From: Streptomyces sp. I05A-00742
GTDB taxonomy: Bacteria > Actinomycetota > Actinomycetes > Streptomycetales > Streptomycetaceae
Direction: 5' to 3'
NCBI RefSeq assembly: GCF_013055795.1
Contig: NZ_JABETO010000039.1
Location: forward strand, 1 to 52,878
Length of the DNA stretch: 52,878 nt
The translations under genes were made by a program, and so were the position numbers. Below, in pieces: positions 34,222 to 42,231 of this stretch. The number at the start of each line of letters is the position of its first letter. The first letter of the stretch is position 1. Below the pieces are notes generated by a model. It had not been told where the DNA came from, searched no databases, and was given only the letters and a program-made list of their open reading frames with translations.

Positions 34222-34330
34222 GTGGTTCGTGTGCGCACGCCGGGTATTGCCGGGGCGTCAGGGTTCCGTTACGGCCCGTGCTGCGGCAGGTAAAAGCCGG
34301 GCTGTCGGGAGGTAATTTCCTCCAGGGGAT

Positions 34331-34360
34331 TTGAACCGATCATATGAGGGTCACTAAGGT
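34331..34360 (+). promoter_or_regulatory. Promoter of the first NlpC/P60 gene
   Basis: TTGAAC (34331-34336), 18-bp spacer, TAAGGT (34355-34360). The second NlpC/P60 gene has the same -35 and spacer. The leader would be about 110 nt. The 253-bp gap 34222-34474 otherwise has short palindromes only. Confidence 0.6.
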
Positions 34361-34474
34361 CGGGCCTCGAACCTTCGCGCGGTGATCATCCAATCGGGGT
34401 GACGTGAAGGTCCCGCCGTGCCCGCCCTCTTGTCGCGCGCGGGCGGCGGCCGAGGAGAGAAGGAGCTCGACTCC

Positions 34475-35602
34475 GTGGCGTCCCACCGTCGTCCCAAACA
34501 GCCGAGCCGCACTCGGGTGACCGTCCTCACCGCGACCGCCGCCGCTGCCGTCGCCCTCTCCGCCCAGGCGGCCTCCGCCGACCCCGGCGCGAAGCCGACC
34601 AAGAGCGAGGCCAAGGAGAAGGTCGACACCCTCTACGAGCAGGCGGAGCAGGCCACCGAGAAGTACAACGGGGCCAAGCAGAAGCAGGAGAAGCTGGAGA
34701 AGGAGGCCGGCGAGCTCCAGGACCGCGTCGCGCGCGGCCAGGAGGAGGTCAACAAGCTCCGGGACAGCCTCGGCGCGGTGGCCACCGCCCAGTACCGCAC
34801 CGGTTCCGTGGACCCCTCCCTCCAACTGCTGCTCTCCTCCGACCCGGAGACCTACCTGGAGCGGGCGTCCACGCTCAACCAGGTCAGCGCCAAGCAGGCG
34901 GAGACCCTCCGGCAGATCGCCACCAAGCAGCGCGCCCTCAAGCAGCAGCGCGAGGAGGCCGCGGGCAAGCTCGCCGACCTGGAGTCCACCCGCAAGGCGC
35001 TCGGCGAGCGCAAGGCCGAGGTCCAGGGCAAGCTCGCCGAGGCGCAGGACGTCCTCAACTCGCTCACCGAGAAGGAGCGCGCCGAGATCGCCGCCGCCGA
35101 GAAGGCGGAGGCGGCCAAGGCCGCCGCCAAGGCGGACGCGGCAAAGGCGGATGCGGCCAAGGGCGATTCGGGCGGCGCCAGTGGTTCCAAGAGCGGCGCG
35201 AAGGGCAGCGGTTCGGGGAAGGGCAGCAGCGGCAAGGCCGTCCCCGGATCGGGCCGGGCGGGCGCCGCGCTCGCCGCCGCGCAGACGAAGATAGGCTCCC
35301 CGTACGTCTGGGGCGCCACCGGCCCGAGCTCCTTCGACTGCTCCGGACTGACGTCCTGGGCGTACGCGCAGGCGGGCGTCACCCTGGACCGCACGTCCCA
35401 GGACCAGGCCAACGACGGCACCCGCATCTACGACCAGGGCCAGCTCCAGCCCGGCGACCTGGTGATCTTCTACGGCGATCTGCACCACGTCGGCCTCTAC
35501 GCCGGCAACGGCCAAGTGCTGCACGCCCCGCGCAGCGGCACCGTGGTCCGCTACGAGGCCATGAGCAACATGCCGTTCCAGTTCGGCGTGCGGGTGGGCT
35601 GA
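34475..35602 (+). CDS. Secreted NlpC/P60 peptidoglycan endopeptidase (first of tandem pair)
   Basis: 375 residues from GTG 34475 (MASHRRPKQPSRTRVTVLTA), with AGGAG upstream; the longer frame adds an untypical N-terminus. Sec signal peptide to about residue 36 (AAVALSAQAASA). Residues 40-220 are a Gln/Glu/Lys coiled coil, then an Ala/Lys and Ser/Gly linker, then the NlpC/P60 domain: SPYVWGATGPSSFDCSGLTS with catalytic Cys289, PGDLVIFYGDLHHVGLYAGN with the His. Such DL-endopeptidases cut cell-wall peptides and act in growth or sporulation. The coiled coil is RipA/CwlO-like and may receive FtsEX-type control, which is inference. Confidence 0.95.
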   Translation: MASHRRPKQPSRTRVTVLTATAAAAVALSAQAASADPGAKPTKSEAKEKVDTLYEQAEQATEKYNGAKQKQEKLEKEAGELQDRVARGQEEVNKLRDSLGAVATAQYRTGSVDPSLQLLLSSDPETYLERASTLNQVSAKQAETLRQIATKQRALKQQREEAAGKLADLESTRKALGERKAEVQGKLAEAQDVLNSLTEKERAEIAAAEKAEAAKAAAKADAAKADAAKGDSGGASGSKSGAKGSGSGKGSSGKAVPGSGRAGAALAAAQTKIGSPYVWGATGPSSFDCSGLTSWAYAQAGVTLDRTSQDQANDGTRIYDQGQLQPGDLVIFYGDLHHVGLYAGNGQVLHAPRSGTVVRYEAMSNMPFQFGVRVG

Positions 35603-35700
35603 GGTATGCGTGGGGCGTGAGGCCGAGGCATACGTGTGAGCCGACCGGCCCCGCCAATCCGCCCGTTCGGGTGAAGTCCCCGTGGCCCCGGATGACTCCG

Positions 35701-35734
35701 CGCCCCGCCCATGACCTGCGTCTTGGGCGGGGCG
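35701..35734. terminator. Hairpin between the NlpC/P60 genes
   Basis: 11-bp perfect arms CGCCCCGCCCA (35701-35711) and TGGGCGGGGCG (35724-35734), loop of 12 nt, about 100 bp after the first gene and before the promoter of the second. Separates the two transcription units. Confidence 0.7.
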
Positions 35735-35784
35735 TCCGGCTGTTCCGGGGTGGTGTGCCCGGATTCGGTCCGCCGCCGGGGTCT

Positions 35785-35814
35785 TTGAACCCCGGGTGAA
35801 CGCGCCGCTACTGT
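35785..35814 (+). promoter_or_regulatory. Promoter of the second NlpC/P60 gene
   Basis: TTGAAC (35785-35790), 18-bp spacer, TACTGT (35809-35814), matching the promoter form of the first gene. Leader about 75 nt. Confidence 0.6.
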
Positions 35815-35892
35815 CTGCCGCGCGGTGCCCCGGCCGTCGTCCGCCCGTCCGGGCGGGCAGGGGTCCGCGCAGCGAAGGGAGTACGGCAGCAC

Positions 35893-36978
35893 GTGGCGTC
35901 CCACCGCCGACCCGAGCCCTCCGGTCTCACCCGGACCGTCCGGGTCACCGTCCTCTCCGCCGCCGTGGCCACCGCGGCGGCCGCCCTCTCGACGACGCCC
36001 GCCAGCGCCCGTCCCGGCGGCCCCCGCGGGGACGCCGCCACGGCCGGGACGGTGAAGGAGCAGATCGACCGGCTCTACCGGCAGGCCGAGCGGGCCACCG
36101 AGAAGTACAACGCCGCGGGCGAACGGGCCGGTGTCCTGCGGCGGAAGGTGGAGGAGGCCGCCGACCGGGTGGCCAGGGGCCAGGAGCGGGTGAACCGGAT
36201 GCGGACCGCCCTCGGCATGGTCGCCGCGGCCCAGTACCGGGCCGGCGCCGTGGACCCCGCCCTCCGGCTGCTGCTCTCCTCCGACCCCGACCGCTACCTC
36301 GACCAGGCGTCGGCCCTCGAACGCGTCACGGGCCGCCAGGCCGAGCAGCTGCACGCCCTGCTGGCAGCCCAGCGCTCGCTGGGCCAGGAGCGGCTGGAGG
36401 CCGCCCGCACCCTCGCCGAGCTGGAGCAGAGCCGCAAGGCCGTCGAGCACCACAAGCGCGAGGTCGAGGCCCGGCTCGCCGCCGCCCGCCGGCTGCTGAA
36501 CGCGCTGCCCGACGGCGAACGGCAGCAGTACGCCCGTGCCTCCCGCTCCTCATCCGGTGGCGGCCGGTCCGGCTCTCTGCCCCCGCAGCTCGGCGGGCCC
36601 GCCGAGCGGGCGGTGGCGTCCGCCGTCGGCTCGGGGCGCGGTGCCGCCGCCGCCCTGGCCGCCCGTTCGGCGGTCGGCTCGCCCTACGCCTGGGGCGCCA
36701 CCGGCCCGTCCGCCTTCGACTGCTCGGGGCTGATGCAGTGGGCCTACGGGCGGGCGGGCGTCGGCCTGCCGCGCACCTCCCAGGCCCAGCGCAACGCCGG
36801 CCGGCACGTGTCCCTGTCCGAGGCGCGCCCCGGCGACCTGGTCATCTACCGGGACGACGCCTGCCACGTCGGCATGTACGTCGGCAACGGCCAGGTCGTG
36901 CACGCCCCGTACCCCGGGGCGCGGGTCCGCTACGACCCCGCCAACATGATGCCGATCTCGTCCGTCACCCGGCCGTGA
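35893..36978 (+). CDS. Secreted NlpC/P60 peptidoglycan endopeptidase (second of tandem pair)
   Basis: 361 residues from GTG 35893 (MASHRRPEPSGLTRTVRVTV), a clear paralogue of the previous gene with the same start, signal peptide, coiled coil (about 50-210) and catalytic domain (SPYAWGATGPSAFDCSGLMQ, Cys277; ACHVGMYVGNGQVVHAPY). The Lys/Ala linker of the first copy is shorter and Ser/Gly-rich here. Duplication followed by drift of regulation or substrate is likely. The stop codon is the first unit of a 20-bp tandem repeat. Confidence 0.95.
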   Translation: MASHRRPEPSGLTRTVRVTVLSAAVATAAAALSTTPASARPGGPRGDAATAGTVKEQIDRLYRQAERATEKYNAAGERAGVLRRKVEEAADRVARGQERVNRMRTALGMVAAAQYRAGAVDPALRLLLSSDPDRYLDQASALERVTGRQAEQLHALLAAQRSLGQERLEAARTLAELEQSRKAVEHHKREVEARLAAARRLLNALPDGERQQYARASRSSSGGGRSGSLPPQLGGPAERAVASAVGSGRGAAAALAARSAVGSPYAWGATGPSAFDCSGLMQWAYGRAGVGLPRTSQAQRNAGRHVSLSEARPGDLVIYRDDACHVGMYVGNGQVVHAPYPGARVRYDPANMMPISSVTRP

Positions 36979-37035
36979 GCGCGTTTCCCGCGCGGTGACC
37001 GCGTTTTCCGTGCCCTGACCGCGTTTCCCGTGACC
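36976..37035. repeat. 20-bp tandem repeat with stop codons in all frames
   Basis: Three units of 20 bp: TGAGCGCGTTTCCCGCGCGG, TGACCGCGTTTTCCGTGCCC, TGACCGCGTTTCCCGTGACC, then a partial TGAGCGCG. Each unit begins with TGA and the first TGA is the stop of the upstream gene. Because 20 is not a multiple of 3, the three TGAs fall in three different frames. Confidence 0.85.
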
Positions 37036-37077
37036 TGAGCGCGGGTGGCCCGCCGGTCGGCTCGTACGATGCGGGCC

Positions 37078-38322
37078 ATGGACGGCCCCACGAGACCGAG
37101 CGGGCGCCGGGCGCTGGGCTGCCTGGCCGTCGTGCTGATCGCGCTGCCGCTGCTCGCCGGCTGCCGCACCGGACCCGCCGACGTGCGGGACGGCGACACC
37201 ACCGCCGTCCAGCGGCTCCTGGACCGCTGGGCGTCCGCGCTGCGCGACCGGGACGAGGGCGCCTACCTCGCCGCCGTGGACCCCGGCGAGCGGGCCTACC
37301 GGGACCGGCGGCGCCAGGTCTTCGCCAACCTCACCGACGTCCCGCTCGCCTCCTGGGAGTACCGCGCCGTCCGCACCGGCGGTTTCGCCCCCGCCCCCGG
37401 CGACGGCTACCGCGTGGCCGCCGAGGCCGAACTCCGCTACCGCCTCGCCGGCTACGACGCCGCGCCGGTCACCGTCCCCGTCCGGCTGACGGCGGTCCGC
37501 CGGGCCGGGCAGTGGTACGTGGCCGGGGACGACACCGCGTCCGGCGACCGCCAGCTCTGGGAGCAGGGCCGGGTCGCCGTGGTCCGGGGCCGGCACAGCC
37601 TCGTCCTCGGGGCGGGCCAGGACCCGGCCGCCCTGCGCGCCCTCTCCGGACTGGCCGACGCGGCGGTCCCGGCCGTGGCCGCCGCCTGGCCGGACGGTCA
37701 TGGAACGGCCGGGCTCGTCGTCGAGATGCCCGCCTCCCTCGACCGGATGGGCGCGCTCCTCGGCGCCTCGCCGTCCGACTACAAGGGCATCGCCGCGGTG
37801 ACCACCACGTCCGGCGAGAAGGACAAGCCCGACGGTGCGCCCGCCGGCCGCATCGTCATCAACCCCGAGGCGTACACCGCCCTCGGCGCCTTCGGCCGCC
37901 GTACCGTCCTCACCCACGAGGCCACCCACGTCGCCACCCGCGACCGCACCACCGACACCACCCCCATGTGGCTCTCCGAAGGCTTCGCCGACTGGGTCGC
38001 CTACCGCACCACCGACCGCACCCCCCGCCAGGTCGCCCCCGAACTCGCCCGCTCCGTCACCTCCGGCCGCACCCCCGAACGCCTCCCCGCCGACGCCGAC
38101 TTCGGCTTCACCGGCGGCGCCGGCCGGCTGGCCAGGGCCTACGAGGGCGGCTGGCTCGCCTGCCGGATGGTCGCCGAGAAGTGGGGCGAGAAGAAGCTCG
38201 TCGCCTTCTACCGCGCGGCGGGCGCCGGGACGTGGGAGAGGGCGGCGCGGGACGTACTGGGCGTGAGCGAGCGGGAGTTCACGGAGGCGTGGCGGAGGTA
38301 TGTGGTGAAGGCGGTGGGGTGA
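37078..38322 (+). CDS. Lipoprotein with HExxH zinc-metallopeptidase-like domain
   Basis: 414 residues from ATG 37078 (MDGPTRPSGRRALGCLAVVL); ATG 37069 is an alternative. Lipobox LLAGC, Cys29. Residues about 38-150 look like an NTF2/Tim44-like domain (TTAVQRLLDRWASALRDRDE). Residues 160-414 carry VLTHEATHVATR (His280, Glu281, His284) and WLSEGFADWVAY, the gluzincin third ligand, so a zinc peptidase anchored outside the cell. A related arrangement occurs in many Streptomyces lipoproteins of unknown substrate. Its 3' end is 3 bp from the end of the convergent His-rich protein gene, leaving no room for a terminator. Confidence 0.88.
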   Translation: MDGPTRPSGRRALGCLAVVLIALPLLAGCRTGPADVRDGDTTAVQRLLDRWASALRDRDEGAYLAAVDPGERAYRDRRRQVFANLTDVPLASWEYRAVRTGGFAPAPGDGYRVAAEAELRYRLAGYDAAPVTVPVRLTAVRRAGQWYVAGDDTASGDRQLWEQGRVAVVRGRHSLVLGAGQDPAALRALSGLADAAVPAVAAAWPDGHGTAGLVVEMPASLDRMGALLGASPSDYKGIAAVTTTSGEKDKPDGAPAGRIVINPEAYTALGAFGRRTVLTHEATHVATRDRTTDTTPMWLSEGFADWVAYRTTDRTPRQVAPELARSVTSGRTPERLPADADFGFTGGAGRLARAYEGGWLACRMVAEKWGEKKLVAFYRAAGAGTWERAARDVLGVSEREFTEAWRRYVVKAVG

Positions 38323-38325
38323 CGC

Positions 38326-38886
38326 TCACGAGCTCGGGTGGATGGTCAGGTGCGTGAACGCGGTGGTGTGCCGGATGCCGTCGGCGAGTACGCAGTCGGT
38401 CGGCAGACTGCCGGGCACCGTCTGGATGATCTTCTCGGCGGCGGATCCCTTGCCGCGCCCGCTGACGACCACGCCCACGAGCCTCGCGGTGTTGAACCCC
38501 AACACCCGGGCGGAGGGACCGGAGTGGTAGGCGATGACCGTTTTGCTGCCGTCCGCGTACCGCAGGGTCTCCTCCGATCTGTTCGACGCGAGGAGCAGGC
38601 AGGTGCCCCCGGTGGTGCCCTCGGTGTGGTACGTGGCCGTGAAGTTGTGACCTGCGGCATCCGTGCAGCGGTAGGCGCCGTCGACGGTGACCTTTGCGGG
38701 CTCGGAGGAGAGGCCGAGGCCCGGTCCGTAGGTGATGCTCTCCTGGCCGGTGCAGTCCTGAGGGGTGTGGGCGTGGGGGTGGGGGTGGGGGTGGCCGTGG
38801 GCCTGCGACGTCGGCGCCCAACCGACGCTCGCCGCGGCCAGGGTGAGGGAGGACAGAGCGATCCCGATGCCACGCTTGCCGATCAC
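38326..38886 (-). CDS. Secreted protein with His/Pro-rich N-terminus, function unknown
   Basis: 186 residues from GTG 38884-38886 (MIGKRGIGIALSSLTLAAAS); the longer frame is Arg-rich and probably not coding. A Sec signal peptide to about residue 29 (APTSQA) would expose HGHPHPHPHAHTPQDC at the mature N-terminus, an alternating His-Pro tract well suited to bind zinc, nickel or copper. The remainder is beta-rich with four cysteines (QDCTGQ, YRCTDA, GTCLLLA, TDCVLAD), probably two disulfides. I do not recognise the domain. A metallochaperone or metal-buffer role is speculative. Confidence 0.75.
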   Translation of the reverse strand: MIGKRGIGIALSSLTLAAASVGWAPTSQAHGHPHPHPHAHTPQDCTGQESITYGPGLGLSSEPAKVTVDGAYRCTDAAGHNFTATYHTEGTTGGTCLLLASNRSEETLRYADGSKTVIAYHSGPSARVLGFNTARLVGVVVSGRGKGSAAEKIIQTVPGSLPTDCVLADGIRHTTAFTHLTIHPSS

Positions 38887-39154
38887 GGCGACTCCTTCGC
38901 TTCCCGCGTTCGCTTCCGGTGTTCGCTTCCCGTGCGTGCGCCGGCCGTCGGCGCGGCTACCGGCCACTTGGCTACCCCGGGGACCCCCGGTTCCACCTGT
39001 TTCCACCTGTTTCCGCAGGCGACCGAAAGCGCTGTGGCGCTTCCGCGCCGCACCACGCGCCCCTGCGCCCGGTTCACGCCCTGCTGGACTGTGGCGTGCC
39101 CGTGTCACTGTGCTGTGTCCGGTGCGGAACGGGCGCGACCGCGAGGGGGCCGCC

Positions 39155-40246
39155 ATGAGCGACACGAGTCCGACAGGCCCCCGGGTGGCCTCCGTCGCGG
39201 TGTCCGCACCGCCGTACCGGCACCCTCAGCGGGACATCGCCGCCGTGTTCGCCGGGGCGTTCCACCCCGCCGACGCGGACGCCGACGCGGACGTACGCCG
39301 GCAGTTCATCGGTCTTGCCGGCCGTACGGGCATCGAGTACCGCAACCTCTCCCTGCCCCTGGCCGAGTACCCCCGGCCGCGCACCTTCACCGAGTACAAC
39401 GAGATCTGGGTCCGCACCGCAGGCCAGGTCGGGCAGGACGCGCTCACCCGGGCCCTCGCGGCGGCGAACGTACGGCCCGACGAGGTCGGGGCCATCGTCA
39501 CGACGACCACCACCGGCGTTTCGGTGCCCTCCTTTGACGCCGAACTCATCCACCGGGTCGGCCTTCCGCGCCATGTGGCCCGCCTGCCGATGCTCGGCCT
39601 CGGCTGCGCGGGGGGCGCCGTCGGCCTGTCGAGAGTGCACGACTATCTGAGGGGCCACCCGGACCGGATCGCGGTCCTGGTCTCCGTCGAACTGTGCTCA
39701 CTGAACTTCCAGTACACGGACACCTCGGTCGCCAACCTCGTCGCGACCGGCCTGTTCGGCGACGCCGCGGCCGCCGCCGTGGTGTTCGGCGCCCACCGGG
39801 CCCAGGAGGCCGCCGGCCCCGCCCCGGTGGCGACCCGCAGCCGCCTGCACCCGGACTCCGAACACCTCATGGGCATGCGCATGGGCACCAACGGCTTCGC
39901 CGTGTTCCTCTCCCCGGACGTCCCCGACTTCATCGAGAAACACCTCGCCGACGAGATCCACGGTTTCCTCGCCGACCACGGCCTGACCACCAAAGACATC
40001 GCCACCTGGATCTGCCACCCCGGCGGCCCCAAGATCATCGAAGCCCTCGACCGCTGCCTCGACCTGCCACCCGACGCCCTCACCCACACCCGGGCCTCCC
40101 TCGCCGAACACGGCAACATCTCCTCCGCCTCCGTCCTCGACGTCCTCCACAAAACCATGACCACCCCACCGCCCCCGGGCTCCCACGGCCTGCTCCTCGC
40201 CCTCGGCCCGGGCCTCACCAGTGAGCTGATGCTTCTCAACTGGTGA
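39155..40246 (+). CDS. Type III polyketide synthase (chalcone/stilbene synthase family)
   Basis: 363 residues from ATG 39155 (MSDTSPTGPRVASVAVSAPP), with GAGGGGG 6 nt upstream. Thiolase fold with the type III triad: Cys151 in MLGLGCAGGAVGLSR, His288 in TWICHPGGPKIIEAL and Asn321 in EHGNISSASVLDVL; C-terminal LLLALGPGLTSELM. The closest bacterial relatives I can compare by memory are RppA, germicidin synthase and alkylpyrone synthases; product and starter cannot be deduced. There are no P450, methyltransferase or oxygenase genes adjacent, so any product would be untailored or tailored elsewhere. The signature separates it from FabH (which has His-Asn but another Cys context). Confidence 0.93.
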   Translation: MSDTSPTGPRVASVAVSAPPYRHPQRDIAAVFAGAFHPADADADADVRRQFIGLAGRTGIEYRNLSLPLAEYPRPRTFTEYNEIWVRTAGQVGQDALTRALAAANVRPDEVGAIVTTTTTGVSVPSFDAELIHRVGLPRHVARLPMLGLGCAGGAVGLSRVHDYLRGHPDRIAVLVSVELCSLNFQYTDTSVANLVATGLFGDAAAAAVVFGAHRAQEAAGPAPVATRSRLHPDSEHLMGMRMGTNGFAVFLSPDVPDFIEKHLADEIHGFLADHGLTTKDIATWICHPGGPKIIEALDRCLDLPPDALTHTRASLAEHGNISSASVLDVLHKTMTTPPPPGSHGLLLALGPGLTSELMLLNW

Positions 40247-40403
40247 AGGGGTGTTGTCCTCGCCCGGGGCAGAATGCGCGCGGGTCGAGACAACTGCTGG
40301 AGCGAGGACGGTACTCGTTCGAGGGTATTTGGCCGCTCGCCCCTGTTCTCCCACGTATACGTCGGGGAATCGTGGTGCCCGTCACGCCACTTGGGGAGGA
40401 ATC

Positions 40404-40946
40404 TTGACGCTATCGCGTACGCGGCGGGCACTGGTCATTGCCGGGCTGCTCTCGGCGCTGGCATCCGTCGCGCCGAGTTCGGGCGCCGCCGACCGGGCCG
40501 CCGAACCCACGGCACGCGCCGCGGTCGGTCCGTTCCAGGTACGGAACCAGGGCACGGGCCGCTGCATGGGCATGCCGGCGGGCGACGACCGAATGCGGGT
40601 GTGGAACTGCACCAGCGAGCCGTACCAGCTCTGGGACCTGATCGCCGACGGCCGTGGCGCCTACCACATGGTCACTCGCAGAGACGGCCGCTGCCTGGCC
40701 GGCTATGCCCAAGGGCCCAGTGGCTGGGCGACGTGGCTGAGCGACTGCGACAGATCGTTCACCAACGTGGATCAGCTCTGGTACGTGGACCCCGCCCACA
40801 GCGCCGACCCCGCCCGGATCGCCAACCTCTTCGGCCGCGTCCTCGAACCCGACCGCGGATGGGGAGGGGCCAACGAATCTCCGGTGGTGACCAATGACAA
40901 TGAGGGACTGCCCAATCAGAAATGGACCCTGATCTACGGGCCGTGA
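40404..40946 (+). CDS. Secreted single-domain ricin-type beta-trefoil lectin
   Basis: 180 residues from TTG 40404 with GGGGAGGA just upstream; no ATG or GTG is in frame at proper distance. Signal peptide to about residue 28 (LVIAGLLSALASVAPSSGAA). The mature protein has beta-trefoil features: NQGTGRCMGMPAGDDRMRVW, YQLWDLIADGRGAYHMVTRR, GRCLAGYAQG, and the final NQKWTLIYGP (QxW motif repeated). It is not attached to a catalytic domain. The fold suggests carbohydrate binding. It begins 157 bp after the type III PKS gene on the same strand and may or may not be co-transcribed. Confidence 0.82.
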   Translation: MTLSRTRRALVIAGLLSALASVAPSSGAADRAAEPTARAAVGPFQVRNQGTGRCMGMPAGDDRMRVWNCTSEPYQLWDLIADGRGAYHMVTRRDGRCLAGYAQGPSGWATWLSDCDRSFTNVDQLWYVDPAHSADPARIANLFGRVLEPDRGWGGANESPVVTNDNEGLPNQKWTLIYGP

Positions 40947-41106
40947 AACCGGCACTACTCCTGCCTGGGGTCTGCCCGCGAGGAGTGTTGACCGGACCGT
41001 CAGCGGAGCCAGAACCGGATCTGTCTGCGCCGCAGGTAACGGCGGCTACGGCGAGGGAACTGGAGGCGGAGTTTCCGTTGTCCTTCCTCCGCGAACGGCG
41101 GGATCG

Positions 41107-41964
41107 TCAGTTTTGCTGAAGGTCCTTCGCGACCTGCTCGGCCATGAGGCGGGCGGGTTCGAGGCGAGGGTCCTCGGGGCGGGCGTCCGGGGCCAGGATC
41201 TTGGCACAGACGAACAGGGTCATGAGCTTGCCGTCCCGGCTCTCCACGTCGTGGCGCCGTTCGTGGCGGACGCGCTCGGCCAGAGCCGGGACGGCGAGGG
41301 AGTTGCCCCACAACGACGCGGCGTCCAACCCTTGAGGAGCCGCACCCCAGTCCTCCCAGTCGAACAGGCAGAACTCCGGCTCTGTCATGTTCGCCCAGTT
41401 GAGATCCGCGTGGGCCGGCAGCCACCGTCTCACCGTCGTGTCGACACCGTCGGGGAGGAAGCGACGGATCGCCTCGGTGACCCCGCTCTGCGTGATCGTC
41501 ACGGTGTCCGGAGTGGCGACGCGGCGCGTGTGCTGCTCGGCCAAGGCATCCAGCGACCCGTTGAACGCCCGCCACCAGTCATCCGACAGGGCGGGCTCGG
41601 CGGCCAGGACACTGCTGCCTACGGGCCCGCCCGGCAGGAGGTCCGTCTCGTCCGCCCGCCACATCACCGGCTCCCCGGGCTGCCGCCACGCGACGCCTCG
41701 GTGCCACTGCGGCTTGACCACTCCCTCCAGGAGAGCGGCACACTCGGTGCCGTTCCAGCCCTGGCCGCCGATCCTGCCGAAGCCGCGCCGTTCGACCCGC
41801 ACCCACGTGCCACGATCTGTGCGCGCCCCCAGCGACCGTCGTTTGCGCACCAGGGTGCTTCGGTCCAGCTGCGTCCAGAGAGCACGCTCAACTTGGTCGA
41901 GCACGTCATCGATTGGCGCGATCCGCAGGTCCACTGGGGCGTGGGCAGATGGGGAAGACGGCAT
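41107..41964 (-). CDS. Aminoglycoside phosphotransferase (APH)-family kinase
   Basis: 285 residues from ATG 41962-41964 (MPSSPSAHAPVDLRIAPIDD), preceded by GAGGT. The catalytic core of the APH/choline-kinase fold is present: LPAHADLNWANMTEPEFCLF with catalytic Asp and Mg-binding Asn, then DWEDWGAAPQGLDAASLWGN supplying the second metal Asp. The N-terminal kinase lobe is divergent. The family covers antibiotic-inactivating, sugar and small-molecule kinases, and substrate cannot be told. It is 41 bp behind a DUF397 gene and forms the end of the XRE-DUF397-DUF397 operon, an unusual partnership for such a kinase. Confidence 0.85.
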   Translation of the reverse strand: MPSSPSAHAPVDLRIAPIDDVLDQVERALWTQLDRSTLVRKRRSLGARTDRGTWVRVERRGFGRIGGQGWNGTECAALLEGVVKPQWHRGVAWRQPGEPVMWRADETDLLPGGPVGSSVLAAEPALSDDWWRAFNGSLDALAEQHTRRVATPDTVTITQSGVTEAIRRFLPDGVDTTVRRWLPAHADLNWANMTEPEFCLFDWEDWGAAPQGLDAASLWGNSLAVPALAERVRHERRHDVESRDGKLMTLFVCAKILAPDARPEDPRLEPARLMAEQVAKDLQQN

Positions 41965-42005
41965 TGGACCTCTTCGGCGAGTGGGCTGGGTGGGGCGCGG
42001 TGGGC

Positions 42006-42215
42006 TCACCGCTTCCGGACGTTCGCAATGAACGTGGACCAGGCGGATGCGGGGAAGAGGAGGGTGGGGCCGGACGGGTGCTTACTGTCGCGGACGGGGA
42101 CGGTGTCGGATGACGGTACGAGGTTGCGGGCGAACTCGACGCACTGGCCGCTGTTTCCCTCGCTGTAACTGGACTTCTTCCATATCGCGCTGGTGAGGTC
42201 GGGAATGGTGCTCAT
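42006..42215 (-). CDS. DUF397 protein (second paralogue)
   Basis: 69 residues from ATG 42213-42215 (MSTIPDLTSAIWKKSSYSEG); GGAGG lies at good spacing for this ATG, better than for the ATG 6 bp upstream. The DUF397 signature is complete: WKKSSYSEGNSGQCVEFA, VPVRDSKHPSGPTLLFPASAW. About 70% of residues match the neighbouring copy (42232-42441) and the DNA is near-identical across 42070-42140. DUF397 proteins pair with XRE-DUF5753 regulators in Streptomyces, apparently as partners in whiJ-like loci. Confidence 0.94.
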   Translation of the reverse strand: MSTIPDLTSAIWKKSSYSEGNSGQCVEFARNLVPSSDTVPVRDSKHPSGPTLLFPASAWSTFIANVRKR

Positions 42216-42231
42216 GGCCATACTCCTCCGA

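Noticed and set aside
34222..34474. Possible c-di-AMP (ydaO) riboswitch before the NlpC/P60 gene
   Set aside because: Streptomyces cell-wall hydrolase genes often have this switch, but I cannot find its conserved core in either leader; only a promoter is supported.
38987..39016. Short direct repeats TTTCCACCTG before the type III PKS
   Set aside because: Only two imperfect units, no relation to a promoter or start that I can support.
39155..40246. FabH (ketoacyl-ACP synthase III) for the polyketide synthase gene
   Set aside because: The Cys, His and Asn contexts (GCAGG, HPGGPKI, GNISSAS) match the type III PKS family and the gene is far from fab genes.
41107..41964. Aminoglycoside resistance gene
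   Set aside because: Only the family fold and catalytic core are visible. The substrate is not known and the N-lobe is divergent.
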